64,000 nucleotides of DNA from JAJRXR01 sp041987545 (GTDB lineage Bacteria > Planctomycetota > Phycisphaerae > Phycisphaerales > UBA1924). The notes beneath the pieces were generated by a model. That model saw only the letters and a program-made list of their open reading frames with translations, was not told where the DNA came from and searched no databases. The DNA lies in contig JBHIWH010000005.1 in NCBI GenBank assembly GCA_041987545.1, positions 1-64,000 of the forward strand. The letters are read 5' to 3'. A program made the translations under genes and the position numbers. Of this stretch, positions 1 through 8,682 are shown in pieces; position 1 is the first letter of the stretch, and the number at the start of each line of letters is the position of its first letter.

Positions 1-2
1 TT

Positions 3-992
3 CTGGGCGGCGCCCAAGAGAGTGGCGAGGGTGTGTGGGCCTCGAGAGAAGTCGCCGGTCTTGCGAATCCGGAAGCGTTGCTCGCCTGGCGCGATCCGCG
101 GCTGCTCGCCAGGCTCGGGGGAGGCGGGGCGACGGGGCTGCGGGTCGAGGGGGGAAGCTCGGGCGTCGAGCTGCGCCGGGCGCGCGGGCGGTGGCGGGTC
201 GAGGCGCCGGTGCAGGCGATCGGCGACGACGCCCGGATCGAAGACGTGCTCGCGAGGCTGGCGTCGATCGAGGCCGAGGAGCTGGACGCGGGCGCCGCCG
301 ACGGCGTCACGCGACTGGATACCCCGGTCGCGGCGATCGTGATCGAGACGGAGCGGCGCGAGGCGCGCGGCGACACGTTCGAGCGGGTCGTCGTCCGGCA
401 GACGCTCGAGGTCGGCGGCGAAGCGGACGCGGGCGGGCGGACGCGATTCGCCAGGGCCTCGTTATTGGTGGAGCGAGAGGGCGAGACCGAGGCGACGCTG
501 GGGCCGGTTGTCGGGATCATGGAGGTGACACCCCTGGGGCGGGTGACGGCGCGGGCCGCGGCGTATGTCGCGCGGGCGCCGGTCGGGACGCCGGCGGGCG
601 ACGTGGGCGTGGTGAGCGTGCGCGGGACGGACGGGAACGAGGCGGCGCGGTTCGAGCGTGAGCGGCTCGGCTGGCGCCGGATTGACGGCGGGCGGGACGC
701 CGTCGTCGGGGAGGGGGAGGCGGCGGGCCTGGCGACCCTGCTCGAGCTGTGCTGCGGCGCCGGGTTCGAGCGGGTCGAGGTGCTCGGTCGCGACAGCGGG
801 GCCGCCGATCCGATCGCCGAGGTGCGCCTCGAGACGTTGGGCGGGGGCGTGATCGCGTCGCTGGAGTTCGCGGGCGCGGGGAGCGACGCCGAGGGCGTGG
901 TCGCGCGGGACGGCGGCGTGTTCTGGATCGCGACGGGTGAGGAGCACGCGTCGATCGCGCGGTGGTTGGCGTCGCTGGTCGGGGGCGGTTGA
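3..992 (+). CDS. DUF4340-like protein, 5'-truncated by the window edge
   Basis: The reading frame is open from base 3 to the TGA at 990-992 with no upstream stop, so the true start lies outside the window; the GTG at 33 is only an internal candidate. The visible 330 residues are soluble, acidic and rich in beta-type segments. They have the look of DUF4340 proteins: 'WRDPRLL' followed by an alternating pattern 'GLRVEG..GVELRRARGRWRVEAP', repeated in weaker form in the second half. In many bacteria such proteins follow gliding/ABC-type exporter genes (GldG-like); whether that holds here cannot be seen. It converges on purD with 7 bases between the two stops. The family call is moderate and the function is unknown. 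Confidence 0.55.
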   Translation: MGGAQESGEGVWASREVAGLANPEALLAWRDPRLLARLGGGGATGLRVEGGSSGVELRRARGRWRVEAPVQAIGDDARIEDVLARLASIEAEELDAGAADGVTRLDTPVAAIVIETERREARGDTFERVVVRQTLEVGGEADAGGRTRFARASLLVEREGETEATLGPVVGIMEVTPLGRVTARAAAYVARAPVGTPAGDVGVVSVRGTDGNEAARFERERLGWRRIDGGRDAVVGEGEAAGLATLLELCCGAGFERVEVLGRDSGAADPIAEVRLETLGGGVIASLEFAGAGSDAEGVVARDGGVFWIATGEEHASIARWLASLVGGG

Positions 993-999
993 GCGGCGA

Positions 1000-2304
1000 T
1001 CAGCTCGTGGCCGCGGCGGCGTGGGCCGCGATGTCCGTCCGGTACGTCTTGCCCTCGAAGGTGATCTTTTCGGCGGCGGCGTAGGCGAGATCGCGGGCGT
1101 CGGCGAGGGTATCGCCGAGGGCCGTGACCGAGAGCACGCGGCCGCCGCTGGTGACGAGCTGCCCCCCCACCATCTTCGTTGCCGCGTGGTAGACGGTGAC
1201 GCCCGGCATCGAGTCGGCGTCCTCGACGCCCTCGATCGAAACGCCTGTGCGCGGCTTCTGCGGGTAGCCGTCGCTGGCGAGCACGACGCAGACGGCGGCC
1301 TTGTCCGACCAGCGGACGTCCAGCCCGTCGAGCGTGCCGTTGGCCGGGGCGCTGAGCAGGTCGATGGCGTCGGACTCGAGGCGGGACATGAGCGGCTGGC
1401 ACTCGGGATCGCCGAAGCGGCAGTTGAACTCGAGGACCTTGGGGCCGGCCGGGGTGAGGATCAGGCCGGCGTAGAGGACGCCCCTGTAGTCGATCTCCTC
1501 GCGGCGGAGGGCGTCGAGGGTGGGCACGAGGATGTCCGTCTCGATGCGGGACATGGTCTCGGGGTCGATGGTGTCGGCGGGGCAGAAGGCGCCCATTCCG
1601 CCGGTGTTGGGACCCTTGTCGTTGTCGCGGAGCCGCTTGTGGTCCTGGCAGGGCGGGAGGACCAAGACCGAAGCGCCGTCGGTGATGGCGAGCACCGATA
1701 CCTCGCGGCCGACGAGCCGCTCCTCGATGATGAGCGTCTTGCCGGCGTCGCCGAACTCGCGGCGGCGCATGATCCGGTCGATGGCGTCGAGACCCTCCTC
1801 GGGCGTCTCGGGGAGGATGACGCCCTTGCCCTTGGCGAGGCCGGCGGCCTTGATGACCTGGGCTTCCTCCCTGGACTCGAAGTACTGCGTGGCGGCGTCG
1901 GGGTCGGAGAACGCGCGTCCCTCGGCGGTCGGGATCGACGCAGCGCGCATGAGCTTCTTCGCCCACGCCTTGTCGGCCTCGAGGCGGGCGGCGCTCGCGC
2001 CCGGCCCGAAGACGAGCCGCCCTGGGGCGGCGAGGGCGTCCGCGTACCCCTCGGCGAGCGGGTCCTCGGGGCCGATGACGACGAGCGAGATGGCGTTGGC
2101 GTCGCAGAACTGCTGGAGGCGGTAGATCTGCTTGATGTCAGACGGCACATCGACCGGCCGGGCGAGCGCCGCGATCCCGGGGTTCGACGTGTCGGTGGCG
2201 AACAGCCTGCCGAGCTTGGGTGAGCGGGCGATGGCCGACGCGAGGGCGTGCTCGCGTGCGCCGGAGCCGAGGAGCAGAACGTTGGCCGGTTCGGGCGGGG
2301 GCAT
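1000..2304 (-). CDS. purD: Phosphoribosylamine-glycine ligase
   Basis: A 434-residue ATP-grasp enzyme that joins glycine to 5-phosphoribosylamine to make GAR in cytosolic purine synthesis. Family landmarks are all present: N-terminal 'VLLLGSGAREHALA', 'VIGPEDPLAEG', the ATP-grasp stretch with 'KAAGLAKGKGV', 'DNDKGPNTGGMGA', and the metal/ATP site 'LEFNCRFGDPE'. Length is normal for PurD. The start is the ATG at 2304; the motif for the N-terminal domain begins within the first ten residues, so little room is left for another start. It is a stand-alone housekeeping gene lying tail-to-tail with the DUF4340-like gene and head-to-head with the initiator tRNA. Confidence 0.96.
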   Translation of the reverse strand: MPPPEPANVLLLGSGAREHALASAIARSPKLGRLFATDTSNPGIAALARPVDVPSDIKQIYRLQQFCDANAISLVVIGPEDPLAEGYADALAAPGRLVFGPGASAARLEADKAWAKKLMRAASIPTAEGRAFSDPDAATQYFESREEAQVIKAAGLAKGKGVILPETPEEGLDAIDRIMRRREFGDAGKTLIIEERLVGREVSVLAITDGASVLVLPPCQDHKRLRDNDKGPNTGGMGAFCPADTIDPETMSRIETDILVPTLDALRREEIDYRGVLYAGLILTPAGPKVLEFNCRFGDPECQPLMSRLESDAIDLLSAPANGTLDGLDVRWSDKAAVCVVLASDGYPQKPRTGVSIEGVEDADSMPGVTVYHAATKMVGGQLVTSGGRVLSVTALGDTLADARDLAYAAAEKITFEGKTYRTDIAAHAAAATS

Positions 2305-2387
2305 GCCCGATGATAGAGCGGCCGCGGGGATCGGAGGGCCGGCCCCGATTGACCTTCCTGGGGGTGGGGCCTACCGTCCGTGCTGAT

Positions 2388-2461
<74 letters not shown>

Positions 2462-2476
2462 TTTGAAGAAACGCGA

Positions 2477-2510
2477 GCACGGCCAGTCCTTTGGGGCTGG
2501 CCGTTGTTGT
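2477..2510 (+). terminator. Hairpin downstream of tRNA-fMet; parent copy of the dispersed hairpin
   Basis: An 8-bp perfect stem (ACGGCCAG 2479-2486 with CTGGCCGT 2497-2504) closes a ten-base loop TCCTTTGGGG, followed by a T/G-rich stretch rather than a clean T run. Its place directly after the tRNA fits a transcription terminator. The same stem and loop occur at 9133-9158, 16414-16439 and 30487-30510, and a variant at 24264-24287. Confidence 0.65.
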
Positions 2511-2939
2511 GCGCGGGGAGGGGTGGTTTGGGGCTCGGGGCTTGGCGGGGGCGACGTTGTCTGTGCGCATGCGGGCATGACGGGTGCGCCTAGTTCTTTG
2601 ATGGCCCTTGTCTCTCGCCCTGCTCCTTCAATGTGCGGTTGTCCGTCGGCGTCAGGCTCATCTAATTGCCCCGCTGCACACTCGATCTCCAGGCGCCGGA
2701 GACCGTGTTGTGCCGAAGCCGGGCCACGATACGTGGATCACCGACCATCCTTACGCGATTGAGGCTGCAGCAGCGCTCGGTCTGGGGCGCCTGGGGGGGC
2801 GGACGGTCGATGGAGGCGCCGCGTTGTGCGGGGCGTGGGGCGTGAAGTTTGGGATTTTTCGAGAACTCGCGCCGGCCTTGGGCCGGGTGGTCGCTGCCCC
2901 CCCTGTCGGGCAATCACGCCCCTCAGAAGGAGCACGGAC
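2511..2939. other. Gene-free stretch; leader region of the first duplicated unit
   Basis: No convincing gene is seen. Open frames here lack ribosome sites and family features. From about 2840 the sequence matches the stretch before the next paralogue (from about 3925): both contain a 'GAGAACT(T/C)GCGCCGG' block and 'TGTCGGGCAATCACGCCC' just before the ribosome site, so the leader was duplicated with the gene. Confidence 0.6.
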
Positions 2940-3548
2940 ATGTGGCGCATTACGAATCGGTTCCATGCAGCGAACTGGATGATGGCGTTCGGGCTCGGGA
3001 TCTTCGGCGTCGGCGGGGCGGCGGTGGCGGGGCCCGTCACGCTGGAAACCGGAGATCTCGAGGGTGAGATCCGGTACAACCGGGTCACCGGGGAACTCGT
3101 CGGCTCTGGAGCGATGTTCGCGAACCTGGGCGCCGCGGACGTCGATGGCTTCGACATGGGCCAGGACGTGGTCGCCTGGGTGCTTGGCGGGAGCGGCGGG
3201 CCCGACGGCGAGTTCACGATGGACGTCGCCGGCATCGGCGGCGGCCCTCAAGAAATCTACGAGCTCCAGTTTGATGGCGTCTACTCGATTCCGGCGGAGT
3301 ACCGGACCAGCTTCGGGGTGTTCGGCACGTGCATCATCATCGACATCTTCGCCGAGCTGCTGGACCTGGGCATCACGCACCTGGGCCTGGAGTTCAACGG
3401 GTTCTCGTACACCGGTCTCGACGGCGACTGGGCCGTGTTCGAGGCTCAGACCACGCAGTCCTCGTTCGGTCTGTTCGGCACACCGACCCCCGGCACGCTC
3501 TCGCTGCTGGCGATGGGCGCCTTGGTCGCGGGGCGGCGGAGGCGCTGA
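2940..3548 (+). CDS. Exported PEP-CTERM-like protein, paralogue A
   Basis: A 202-residue protein of unknown function. An N-terminal signal-type segment (MAFGLGIFGVGGAAVAG, about residues 13-29) is followed by a compact body and a C-terminal sorting-type tail: 'PTPGTLSLL', a short hydrophobic stretch, then four arginines. Such tails mark substrates of exosortase-like systems in Phycisphaerae; no exosortase is in this window. I chose the ATG at 2940 because AGAAGGAG precedes it at good spacing and because the neighbouring paralogue aligns from the same methionine; a longer frame from 2826 adds only non-conserved residues. It has its own hairpin terminator and a near-identical neighbour at 4013. 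Confidence 0.75.
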   Translation: MWRITNRFHAANWMMAFGLGIFGVGGAAVAGPVTLETGDLEGEIRYNRVTGELVGSGAMFANLGAADVDGFDMGQDVVAWVLGGSGGPDGEFTMDVAGIGGGPQEIYELQFDGVYSIPAEYRTSFGVFGTCIIIDIFAELLDLGITHLGLEFNGFSYTGLDGDWAVFEAQTTQSSFGLFGTPTPGTLSLLAMGALVAGRRRR

Positions 3549-3609
3549 GCCGGGATCCGCTCGGGACTGTCGAGATCTCTCTGCCCCCCCCTCACGCTCA
3601 TCTCTCGGC

Positions 3610-3637
3610 GGGCCCCCGGATTCGTGTCCGGGGGCCC
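3610..3637 (+). terminator. Rho-independent-type hairpin after paralogue A
   Basis: An 11-bp perfect stem (GGGCCCCCGGA with TCCGGGGGCCC) closes a six-base loop, 61 bases after the stop codon. It is followed by GTGTT rather than a T run. The same hairpin follows paralogue B. Confidence 0.75.
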
Positions 3638-4012
3638 GTGTTGCCCGGGATCGTGGGCGGGCAGGGCCGGGGGCGCCCCTCATCCGCACGCGGGCATGAC
3701 GCGTCCGCTCAATCCGCTGGCGGGGACAGCCTACTTCGCCTGCCCTGTCGCGGGGCCGCGGCCCGTCCGCGGAGCCTTCGCTGCATCGCCTGGCGCTCGA
3801 TCGCCCCGCTGATGCTGGACGCCATGTCGTGCCGAACTCCGAGCGTGAGATGCCGCTCGTAGCTCGACGGCATGCGATTGCGGGGGAGCAACGCCCGCAA
3901 CGGGCGTGAGGGGGGTGGGTGATCAAGAATTTTGGAGAACTTGCGCCGGTCTGGCGCCTCGTGGTCGCTGTCCCCTCTGTCGGGCAATCACGCCCACTGA
4001 AGGAGAACGGAC
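3638..4012. other. Gene-free spacer between the duplicated genes
   Basis: No gene is seen. The last roughly 90 bases match the leader of paralogue A and include the block ending in the ribosome site AAGGAG before the ATG at 4013. The rest shows only patchy resemblance to 2567-2830 (for instance a 'GCGGGCATGACG' block in both), as expected for the older part of the duplicated unit. Confidence 0.5.
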
Positions 4013-4621
4013 ATGCGGCGCAACACGAGTCGGTTCCACGCAGCGAGCTGGATGATGGTGTTCGGGCTCGGGATCTTCGCTTCGGGCGGGGCGGCGGTCG
4101 CGGGGCCCGTCACGCTGGAGACCGGGAGCCTCGAGGGCGAGATCCGGTACAACCGGGTCGCGGGGGAACTCGTCGGCTCGGGCATCATGCACGCGGATCT
4201 GGGCGCCGCGGACGTCCCGGGATTCGACATGGGGCAGGACGTGGTCGGGTGGGTGCTCGGCGGGAGCGGCGGGCCCGACGGCGAGTTCACCATGGACGTC
4301 GCCGGCATCGGCGGTGGCCCCCTGGATACTTACGAGCTCCAGTTCGAAGGCGACTTCTCGATCCCCGCGGAACTCCGGACCAGCTTCGGGGTGTTCGGCA
4401 CATCTCCCCTGATCACTGCCTTCATCTCGCTGCTGGACCTCGGCATCACCCACCTGGATCTGCAGCTCAACGGCTTCTCGTTCGTTGCCTTGGACGGCGA
4501 CTGGGCCGTGTTCGAGGCTCAGACCACGCAGTCCTCGTTCGGCATGTTCGGGACGCCGACCCCCGGCACGCTGTCGCTGCTGGCGGTGGGCGGTCTGATC
4601 GCGGGGCGGCGGAGGCGCTGA
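4013..4621 (+). CDS. Exported PEP-CTERM-like protein, paralogue B
   Basis: Also 202 residues, aligning end to end with paralogue A: signal-type segment 'MVFGLGIFASGG', the shared core 'GPVTLETGSLEGEIRYNRV', and a tail of 'PTPGTLSLL', hydrophobic residues and four arginines. Differences cluster around residues 130-160. The start ATG is preceded by GAAGGAG. Function is unknown; export and surface sorting are inferred from the two terminal signals. No domain of known activity is recognised in the body, so a structural or adhesive role is a guess only. Confidence 0.75.
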   Translation: MRRNTSRFHAASWMMVFGLGIFASGGAAVAGPVTLETGSLEGEIRYNRVAGELVGSGIMHADLGAADVPGFDMGQDVVGWVLGGSGGPDGEFTMDVAGIGGGPLDTYELQFEGDFSIPAELRTSFGVFGTSPLITAFISLLDLGITHLDLQLNGFSFVALDGDWAVFEAQTTQSSFGMFGTPTPGTLSLLAVGGLIAGRRRR

Positions 4622-4689
4622 GCCGGAATCCGCCGGGGACCTTCGAGGTTTCTCTAACCCCCCCACTCTCCTCACGTTCATCTCTCGGC

Positions 4690-4717
4690 GGGCCCCCGGA
4701 TTCACGTCCGGGGGCTC
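4690..4717 (+). terminator. Rho-independent-type hairpin after paralogue B
   Basis: The 11-bp stem seen after paralogue A, with one G-T pair (GGGCCCCCGGA with TCCGGGGGCTC) around a six-base loop, 69 bases after the stop. Confidence 0.72.
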
Positions 4718-4849
4718 GTGTTGTCCGAGATCATGGCCGTGCGATGCCCGGGCGCCGTGCGCACGCACGGCTACGTCCGCGTCCGGCCTTGCACGGGGGC
4801 GGGCGTCTTGCGAGACTGCCATGGTCGACGGGCGAGTGAGGAGAGCAGA

Positions 4850-5545
4850 GTGAAGAAGCAAGTCTGTCTGGCGGTGATTCCTGTGGCGTTTCTGTGCGTC
4901 CCCGCGGGCGCGGGCCCCGACGCCATCGAGGGTTTGCTCGACGCGGGCGAGCTCGTCTCGACGGCGTTGGACACGACCGTGCTGTTCCCGGGTCAGCCCA
5001 CGAGCATCAGCGGGCGTCTCGACGGGGTGGATGGATCGCCGGCCGATTTCGTGGACGCGTACCTGATCACGATCACCACGCCCGGCTCGTTCACCGCGGA
5101 GACGTTCCAGCCGGCGCCCCTGCCCGGGCGGGGCGGGGTGGCGTCCGATTTCGACACCCAGCTGTGGCTGTTCGATGGGCTTGGCTTCGGCCTGCTCGCG
5201 AATGACGACAAGGCGGCGGCGGATGTGGCCTCGCTGGTGGCGCCGCCCTCGACGGACGGGACGGGCGTCACGATCCCGGGACCGGGCACGTACCTCCTGG
5301 CGATCTCGGTGAGCGGGGTTTCGCCGCTGAGCGCCGGGGGGGCGATCTTCGACCTGACCGATCCCCCGGGGATCACGCAGGTCTCCGGGCCAGACGGCGT
5401 CGGCGGCGCGGGCGCCCTGATCGGGTGGGACACGAGCTCACCCAACGCCATGATCCCCGGCGATTACTTCATTCGCATCACGCCGGCGCCGGCGACGTTT
5501 ATCCCTCTTGTCCTTGGCTGCCTTGCCGGGCGTCGACGCCGCTAG
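4850..5545 (+). CDS. Exported protein with pre-peptidase C-terminal-like domain and PEP-CTERM-like tail
   Basis: A 231-residue protein. The GTG at 4850 is chosen because GTGAGGAGAG lies just upstream and the signal peptide 'CLAVIPVAFLCVPAGAG' begins within four residues; a frame from 4718 adds only charged, non-signal residues. The body resembles bacterial PPC-type beta domains: 'DAYLITITTPGSFTAETF', then 'FDTQLWLFD..G.GLLANDD', then 'PGTYLLAISVSG'. It ends in 'PAPATFIPLVLGCLAGRRRR', a sorting-type tail. It converges on the kinase at 5542: the two TAG stop codons share the four bases CTAG at 5542-5545. Confidence 0.75.
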   Translation: MKKQVCLAVIPVAFLCVPAGAGPDAIEGLLDAGELVSTALDTTVLFPGQPTSISGRLDGVDGSPADFVDAYLITITTPGSFTAETFQPAPLPGRGGVASDFDTQLWLFDGLGFGLLANDDKAAADVASLVAPPSTDGTGVTIPGPGTYLLAISVSGVSPLSAGGAIFDLTDPPGITQVSGPDGVGGAGALIGWDTSSPNAMIPGDYFIRITPAPATFIPLVLGCLAGRRRR

Positions 5546-8013
5546 TCGGTGAGTCGGGCGAGCAGTCGGTCGCGCGTCTCTTGCCCGCCCGTCTTCTCGG
5601 GGAGCATCTCGACGAGGCGACGCACCCTGACCACCGCGAGCTGATCCGCGGTACGGTCACGCCGCAACAGCGGGACAAGCGCCTCGATCGACTGGAGCGC
5701 ATCTCCGTCGCGGTCACCCCCGAGCACCCCGAACAGGAGCAGGCCGCATGCGGCCTCGGCGGTGAGCTGATGCTCGGATCCCAGACGCTCCCGCAGGACG
5801 GACTCGGCGAGCGTGTGCATGGCGGCCGCTTCCCGCCAATCGCGTCGGAACGCGTGGATCCAGCCGAGCGTGAGATAGGCGTCGCCGATCTTGCGATGCC
5901 CCTCAGGGAAGCGGTCGATCAGGGCGTCGAGCGCCCGGTGGACGAGGCTGATCGCCTCCTGCGCGTCGCCCTGCGCGAGCCTCAGCTCGGCGAGCTGGAG
6001 GAGGGTGTAGGCGATGTCGTCGTTGAGATCAACGCCGTACTCACGCCGCTTCCCGTCGAGGGCTTCCACGAGCAGCCGCTCGGCGGGCTGGGCGTGCCCG
6101 AGGTTGAGGTGACATGCACCGAGGCTGTGCTTCGCCCGTGCCAGGTGCGTCGGGTCGGCGCCCACGGATCCGGAGAGCATGTCGTGCGCGGCGTTCGCGA
6201 ACTCGAGCGCCTCTGCGTACCGGCCCGATTCCTGGAGGCACGAGGCGAGATTCAGCCTGGCGCGGGCGAGCGCGAGGTTATCGACGGGCGCGGCCTCCGC
6301 TCTCGCCCGCACAACCGCCCGGTAGGCTTCCTCGGCGTCCGCGAGACGTCCGAGCCGCTGTGAGGTGCTGGCGATGTGTGAGCAGGTCTCTACGACACGC
6401 GGGTCGTCGTCGCCGTAGGCCGCCAGGCGTACTTCCCGCGCGCGAACGTAGTACGCCATCGCCTCGTCGTAATGACCGAGCCAGTACGACGCTCTACCGA
6501 GCAGGTGGAGTGTATCGCCCACGGTCCCACTCCGCTCGCCGAGGAGTGTGGACTGTGACCGCAGCGCCAGGTCGAGTTGCGTCCGCGATTTCTCGTAGGA
6601 TTTCCATTCGAGGTAGGCCTGGCCGGCGCGCTGTCTCGCCAGCGCCTGGTAGTCCGGGAAGCCGGCGAGCTTCTGATCGATGTCGCGCACGTACCCGTCC
6701 AGCCGTGTCTCGGCGACGCTCGCGTCGGACGCCTCGCGGCGTGACGCGCCGTCGACCGCGTCGACGATGAGCTGGAGGTGCGCGAGGGCGGCGGCTCGAC
6801 GCTGGCTGCGGTTCAGCCAGATCAGGCTGAGCGAGATAATCGCCACGACGAGCAGTGCCGTGATCGTGATAGTCGTGCTCTGATGGCGCCTGCACCACCG
6901 GCGCCCGCGTTCGATCGGGCTCGGCGTGCGGGCGCGGACGGGGCGGTCGCCGAGGACCGCGTCGAGGTCGTCCGCGAACTCGGCCGCCGAGGCGTAGCGT
7001 CGTTCCGGGCTTTTCTCCAATGACCTGAGCAGCACCGCGTCCAGATCACGGGACACGGCGGGACGGAGCGCTGACGGGCGTGGCGGCTCGTCGTGCTCGA
7101 TTCGGGAAAGGGCAACGTGGACCGGCGCATCAACGTCCACGGGCAGTCGCCCCGTGATCATCTCGTACGCGATCGCGCCGAGGGCGTACACGTCCGACCG
7201 GGTGCTGACCTTCTCGATGTCGCCCCGGGCCTGCTCCGGTGGCATGTACGCGAGCGTGCCGACCAGCTGCCCAGGGAGCGAGATGGAGACGTCGGCGTGG
7301 GTCTGGCGGCTCGGATCGAATGATTTCGCGAGCCCGAAGTCGAGCAGTCGCCCGCGGCCCGCCGGGTCAAGGAGGATGTTCTGCGGCTTGAGGTCTCGGT
7401 GCAGGACGCCGCGCTGGTGGGCGTACTCGACCGCACGAACCACCCGCGAGACAACGTCCACCGCGCGCTGGATCTCCCACTCCCCCACCTGGTGGCATCG
7501 GTCGATGGTCTCGCCCTCGACGTACTCCATCGCGTAGAAGTAGTGCCCCTCGGTCACACCCGAATCGATGATCGGCACGATGCCCGGATGCTGCAGGCGC
7601 GCGACGAGTTCAACCTCTCGCTCGAAACGGCGGCGAGCACTCTCGCGCCTGGCTGTGTGCGAGAGCATGTACTTGATGGCCACCCGGCGGCCCGTGGACC
7701 GCTGATAACCCTCGTACACGATGCCCATCGACCCCATGCCCAGGATGTCCACGACGTCGTAGCCCTCGAGGTCCGGCGGCTGCCAGTCATCCCCGCCCAG
7801 CTCGTCGCCGGCGAGGTGTTCCAGACTCGGCGGCCCGGCCCGGCGGACGGCGTCGGCGATCTTGGCGACGAGCGACTCCCGGATTGCTCGATTCTCGCCG
7901 TGCCCGGCGATCAGGTCGTCGATGCTCGCCCTGCCGCCGGACCGTCTGACGCGGAGGAACTGCTCGACGGCCTCGGAATCCGTCCACCCAGAGTCAGACT
8001 CGCCTGGCTGCAT
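5542..8013 (-). CDS. Membrane Ser/Thr protein kinase with TPR repeats
   Basis: An 823-residue kinase. The kinase domain (about 85-345) has the glycine loop 'GMGSMGIVYEG', catalytic Lys114 (VAIKYM), 'HRDLKPQN' at 205-212, 'DFGLAK' at 225-230 and 'MPPEQARG'. One membrane segment follows (about 385-410, 'ALLVVAIISLSLIWL'), then TPR-type helices to the C terminus. The kinase would be cytoplasmic with the TPR part on the other side of the membrane. The start at 8013 is preferred over a frame from 8319, since 8319-8014 covers the divergent sigma gene and shows no conserved features. It is divergent from that sigma gene with 24 bases between start codons. Substrate unknown; the adjacent sigma factor is the obvious candidate by analogy. 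Confidence 0.85.
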   Translation of the reverse strand: MQPGESDSGWTDSEAVEQFLRVRRSGGRASIDDLIAGHGENRAIRESLVAKIADAVRRAGPPSLEHLAGDELGGDDWQPPDLEGYDVVDILGMGSMGIVYEGYQRSTGRRVAIKYMLSHTARRESARRRFEREVELVARLQHPGIVPIIDSGVTEGHYFYAMEYVEGETIDRCHQVGEWEIQRAVDVVSRVVRAVEYAHQRGVLHRDLKPQNILLDPAGRGRLLDFGLAKSFDPSRQTHADVSISLPGQLVGTLAYMPPEQARGDIEKVSTRSDVYALGAIAYEMITGRLPVDVDAPVHVALSRIEHDEPPRPSALRPAVSRDLDAVLLRSLEKSPERRYASAAEFADDLDAVLGDRPVRARTPSPIERGRRWCRRHQSTTITITALLVVAIISLSLIWLNRSQRRAAALAHLQLIVDAVDGASRREASDASVAETRLDGYVRDIDQKLAGFPDYQALARQRAGQAYLEWKSYEKSRTQLDLALRSQSTLLGERSGTVGDTLHLLGRASYWLGHYDEAMAYYVRAREVRLAAYGDDDPRVVETCSHIASTSQRLGRLADAEEAYRAVVRARAEAAPVDNLALARARLNLASCLQESGRYAEALEFANAAHDMLSGSVGADPTHLARAKHSLGACHLNLGHAQPAERLLVEALDGKRREYGVDLNDDIAYTLLQLAELRLAQGDAQEAISLVHRALDALIDRFPEGHRKIGDAYLTLGWIHAFRRDWREAAAMHTLAESVLRERLGSEHQLTAEAACGLLLFGVLGGDRDGDALQSIEALVPLLRRDRTADQLAVVRVRRLVEMLPEKTGGQETRDRLLARLTD

Positions 8014-8037
8014 CGCGTCACCCTCGTGCTCTATCCT

Positions 8038-8682
8038 ATGTGCATGCTTGACCGTTCGACGCCTGGGCAAGATGAGATCACTCGCCTCTCTGGGGCGGCG
8101 GCTTCGGGCGACGTGGACGCGCTCACCGAGTTGCTCTGCATGTACCACGCGCGTTTGCTTGGGCTCGCCCGGCGCAAGATCGGCGTCGATTGGCAGGGCA
8201 AGATCGACCCGGAAGACCTGCTTCAAGAAACCTACGCGGAGATCAGCGACCATATCGGTGGGTTCACGCCAACGGGAGAGGACGCGTTCTTCCGATGGTC
8301 GGCGAAGGTGCTCGATCACAGGTTTATCGATCAGATCCGCTGGCTGAGACGGAAGCAGCGCGACGTCACGCGCGAGGTGCGGGGGCGCGCCAACCCTTCA
8401 CGTTATGATTCATTGCTTGAGCGATGCGCACCCGAGCAGGCGACCGCGAGCCGGGTTCTCAGGCGGGAGGTTGCTGTCGCCGCGGTCATGGCGTGCGTTG
8501 CCCGCTTGCCGGCGGAATACCGAGAGCTGGTGGAGCGGGTGTACCTTCGCGGTGAGTCGATCGCGGATGTCGCCCGGGACAAGGGCAAGTCCGAGGACGC
8601 GGTCCGGAGGATGGTCGGGCGGGCGACGGCGGACCTCGCTTCGATGGTCGGGCGCGCGTCGAAGTTTCTCAGTCAGGCTTGA
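8038..8682 (+). CDS. ECF-type RNA polymerase sigma factor
   Basis: A 214-residue sigma-70 family protein. Region 2 contains 'DPEDLLQETYAEI' and 'DQIRWLRRKQR'; region 4 is the helix-turn-helix 'ESIADVARDKGKSEDAVRRMV'. It would direct RNA polymerase to a small set of promoters. Two in-frame ATGs lie six bases apart (8038 and 8044) and neither has a strong ribosome site; the first is taken. Unlike the other four sigma genes here it is divergent from its kinase (start at 8013) rather than overlapping it, and its region 2 is of the ordinary sigma type rather than the 'HTLQPTALVHEAY' type. Confidence 0.85.
   Translation: MCMLDRSTPGQDEITRLSGAAASGDVDALTELLCMYHARLLGLARRKIGVDWQGKIDPEDLLQETYAEISDHIGGFTPTGEDAFFRWSAKVLDHRFIDQIRWLRRKQRDVTREVRGRANPSRYDSLLERCAPEQATASRVLRREVAVAAVMACVARLPAEYRELVERVYLRGESIADVARDKGKSEDAVRRMVGRATADLASMVGRASKFLSQA

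Larger units (their letters stand above)
2840..4730 (+). repeat. Tandem duplication of about 1.1 kb carrying a PEP-CTERM-like gene, its leader and its terminator
   Basis: Two consecutive units (about 2840-3650 and 3920-4730) share leader, ribosome site, a 609-base coding region and an 11-bp terminator hairpin in the same order. Start codons are 1,073 bases apart and terminators 1,080 bases apart. The coding parts keep the same length and differ by scattered substitutions, most of them in one central loop region. Confidence 0.85.

Noticed and set aside
937..2223. Long plus-strand frame opposite purD, and comparable long antisense frames opposite the kinases and the RND pump
   Set aside because: They mirror the codon structure of the real genes in GC-rich DNA, are biased to Arg/Gly/Asp/Val and match no family, while the opposite strand encodes clear conserved proteins.
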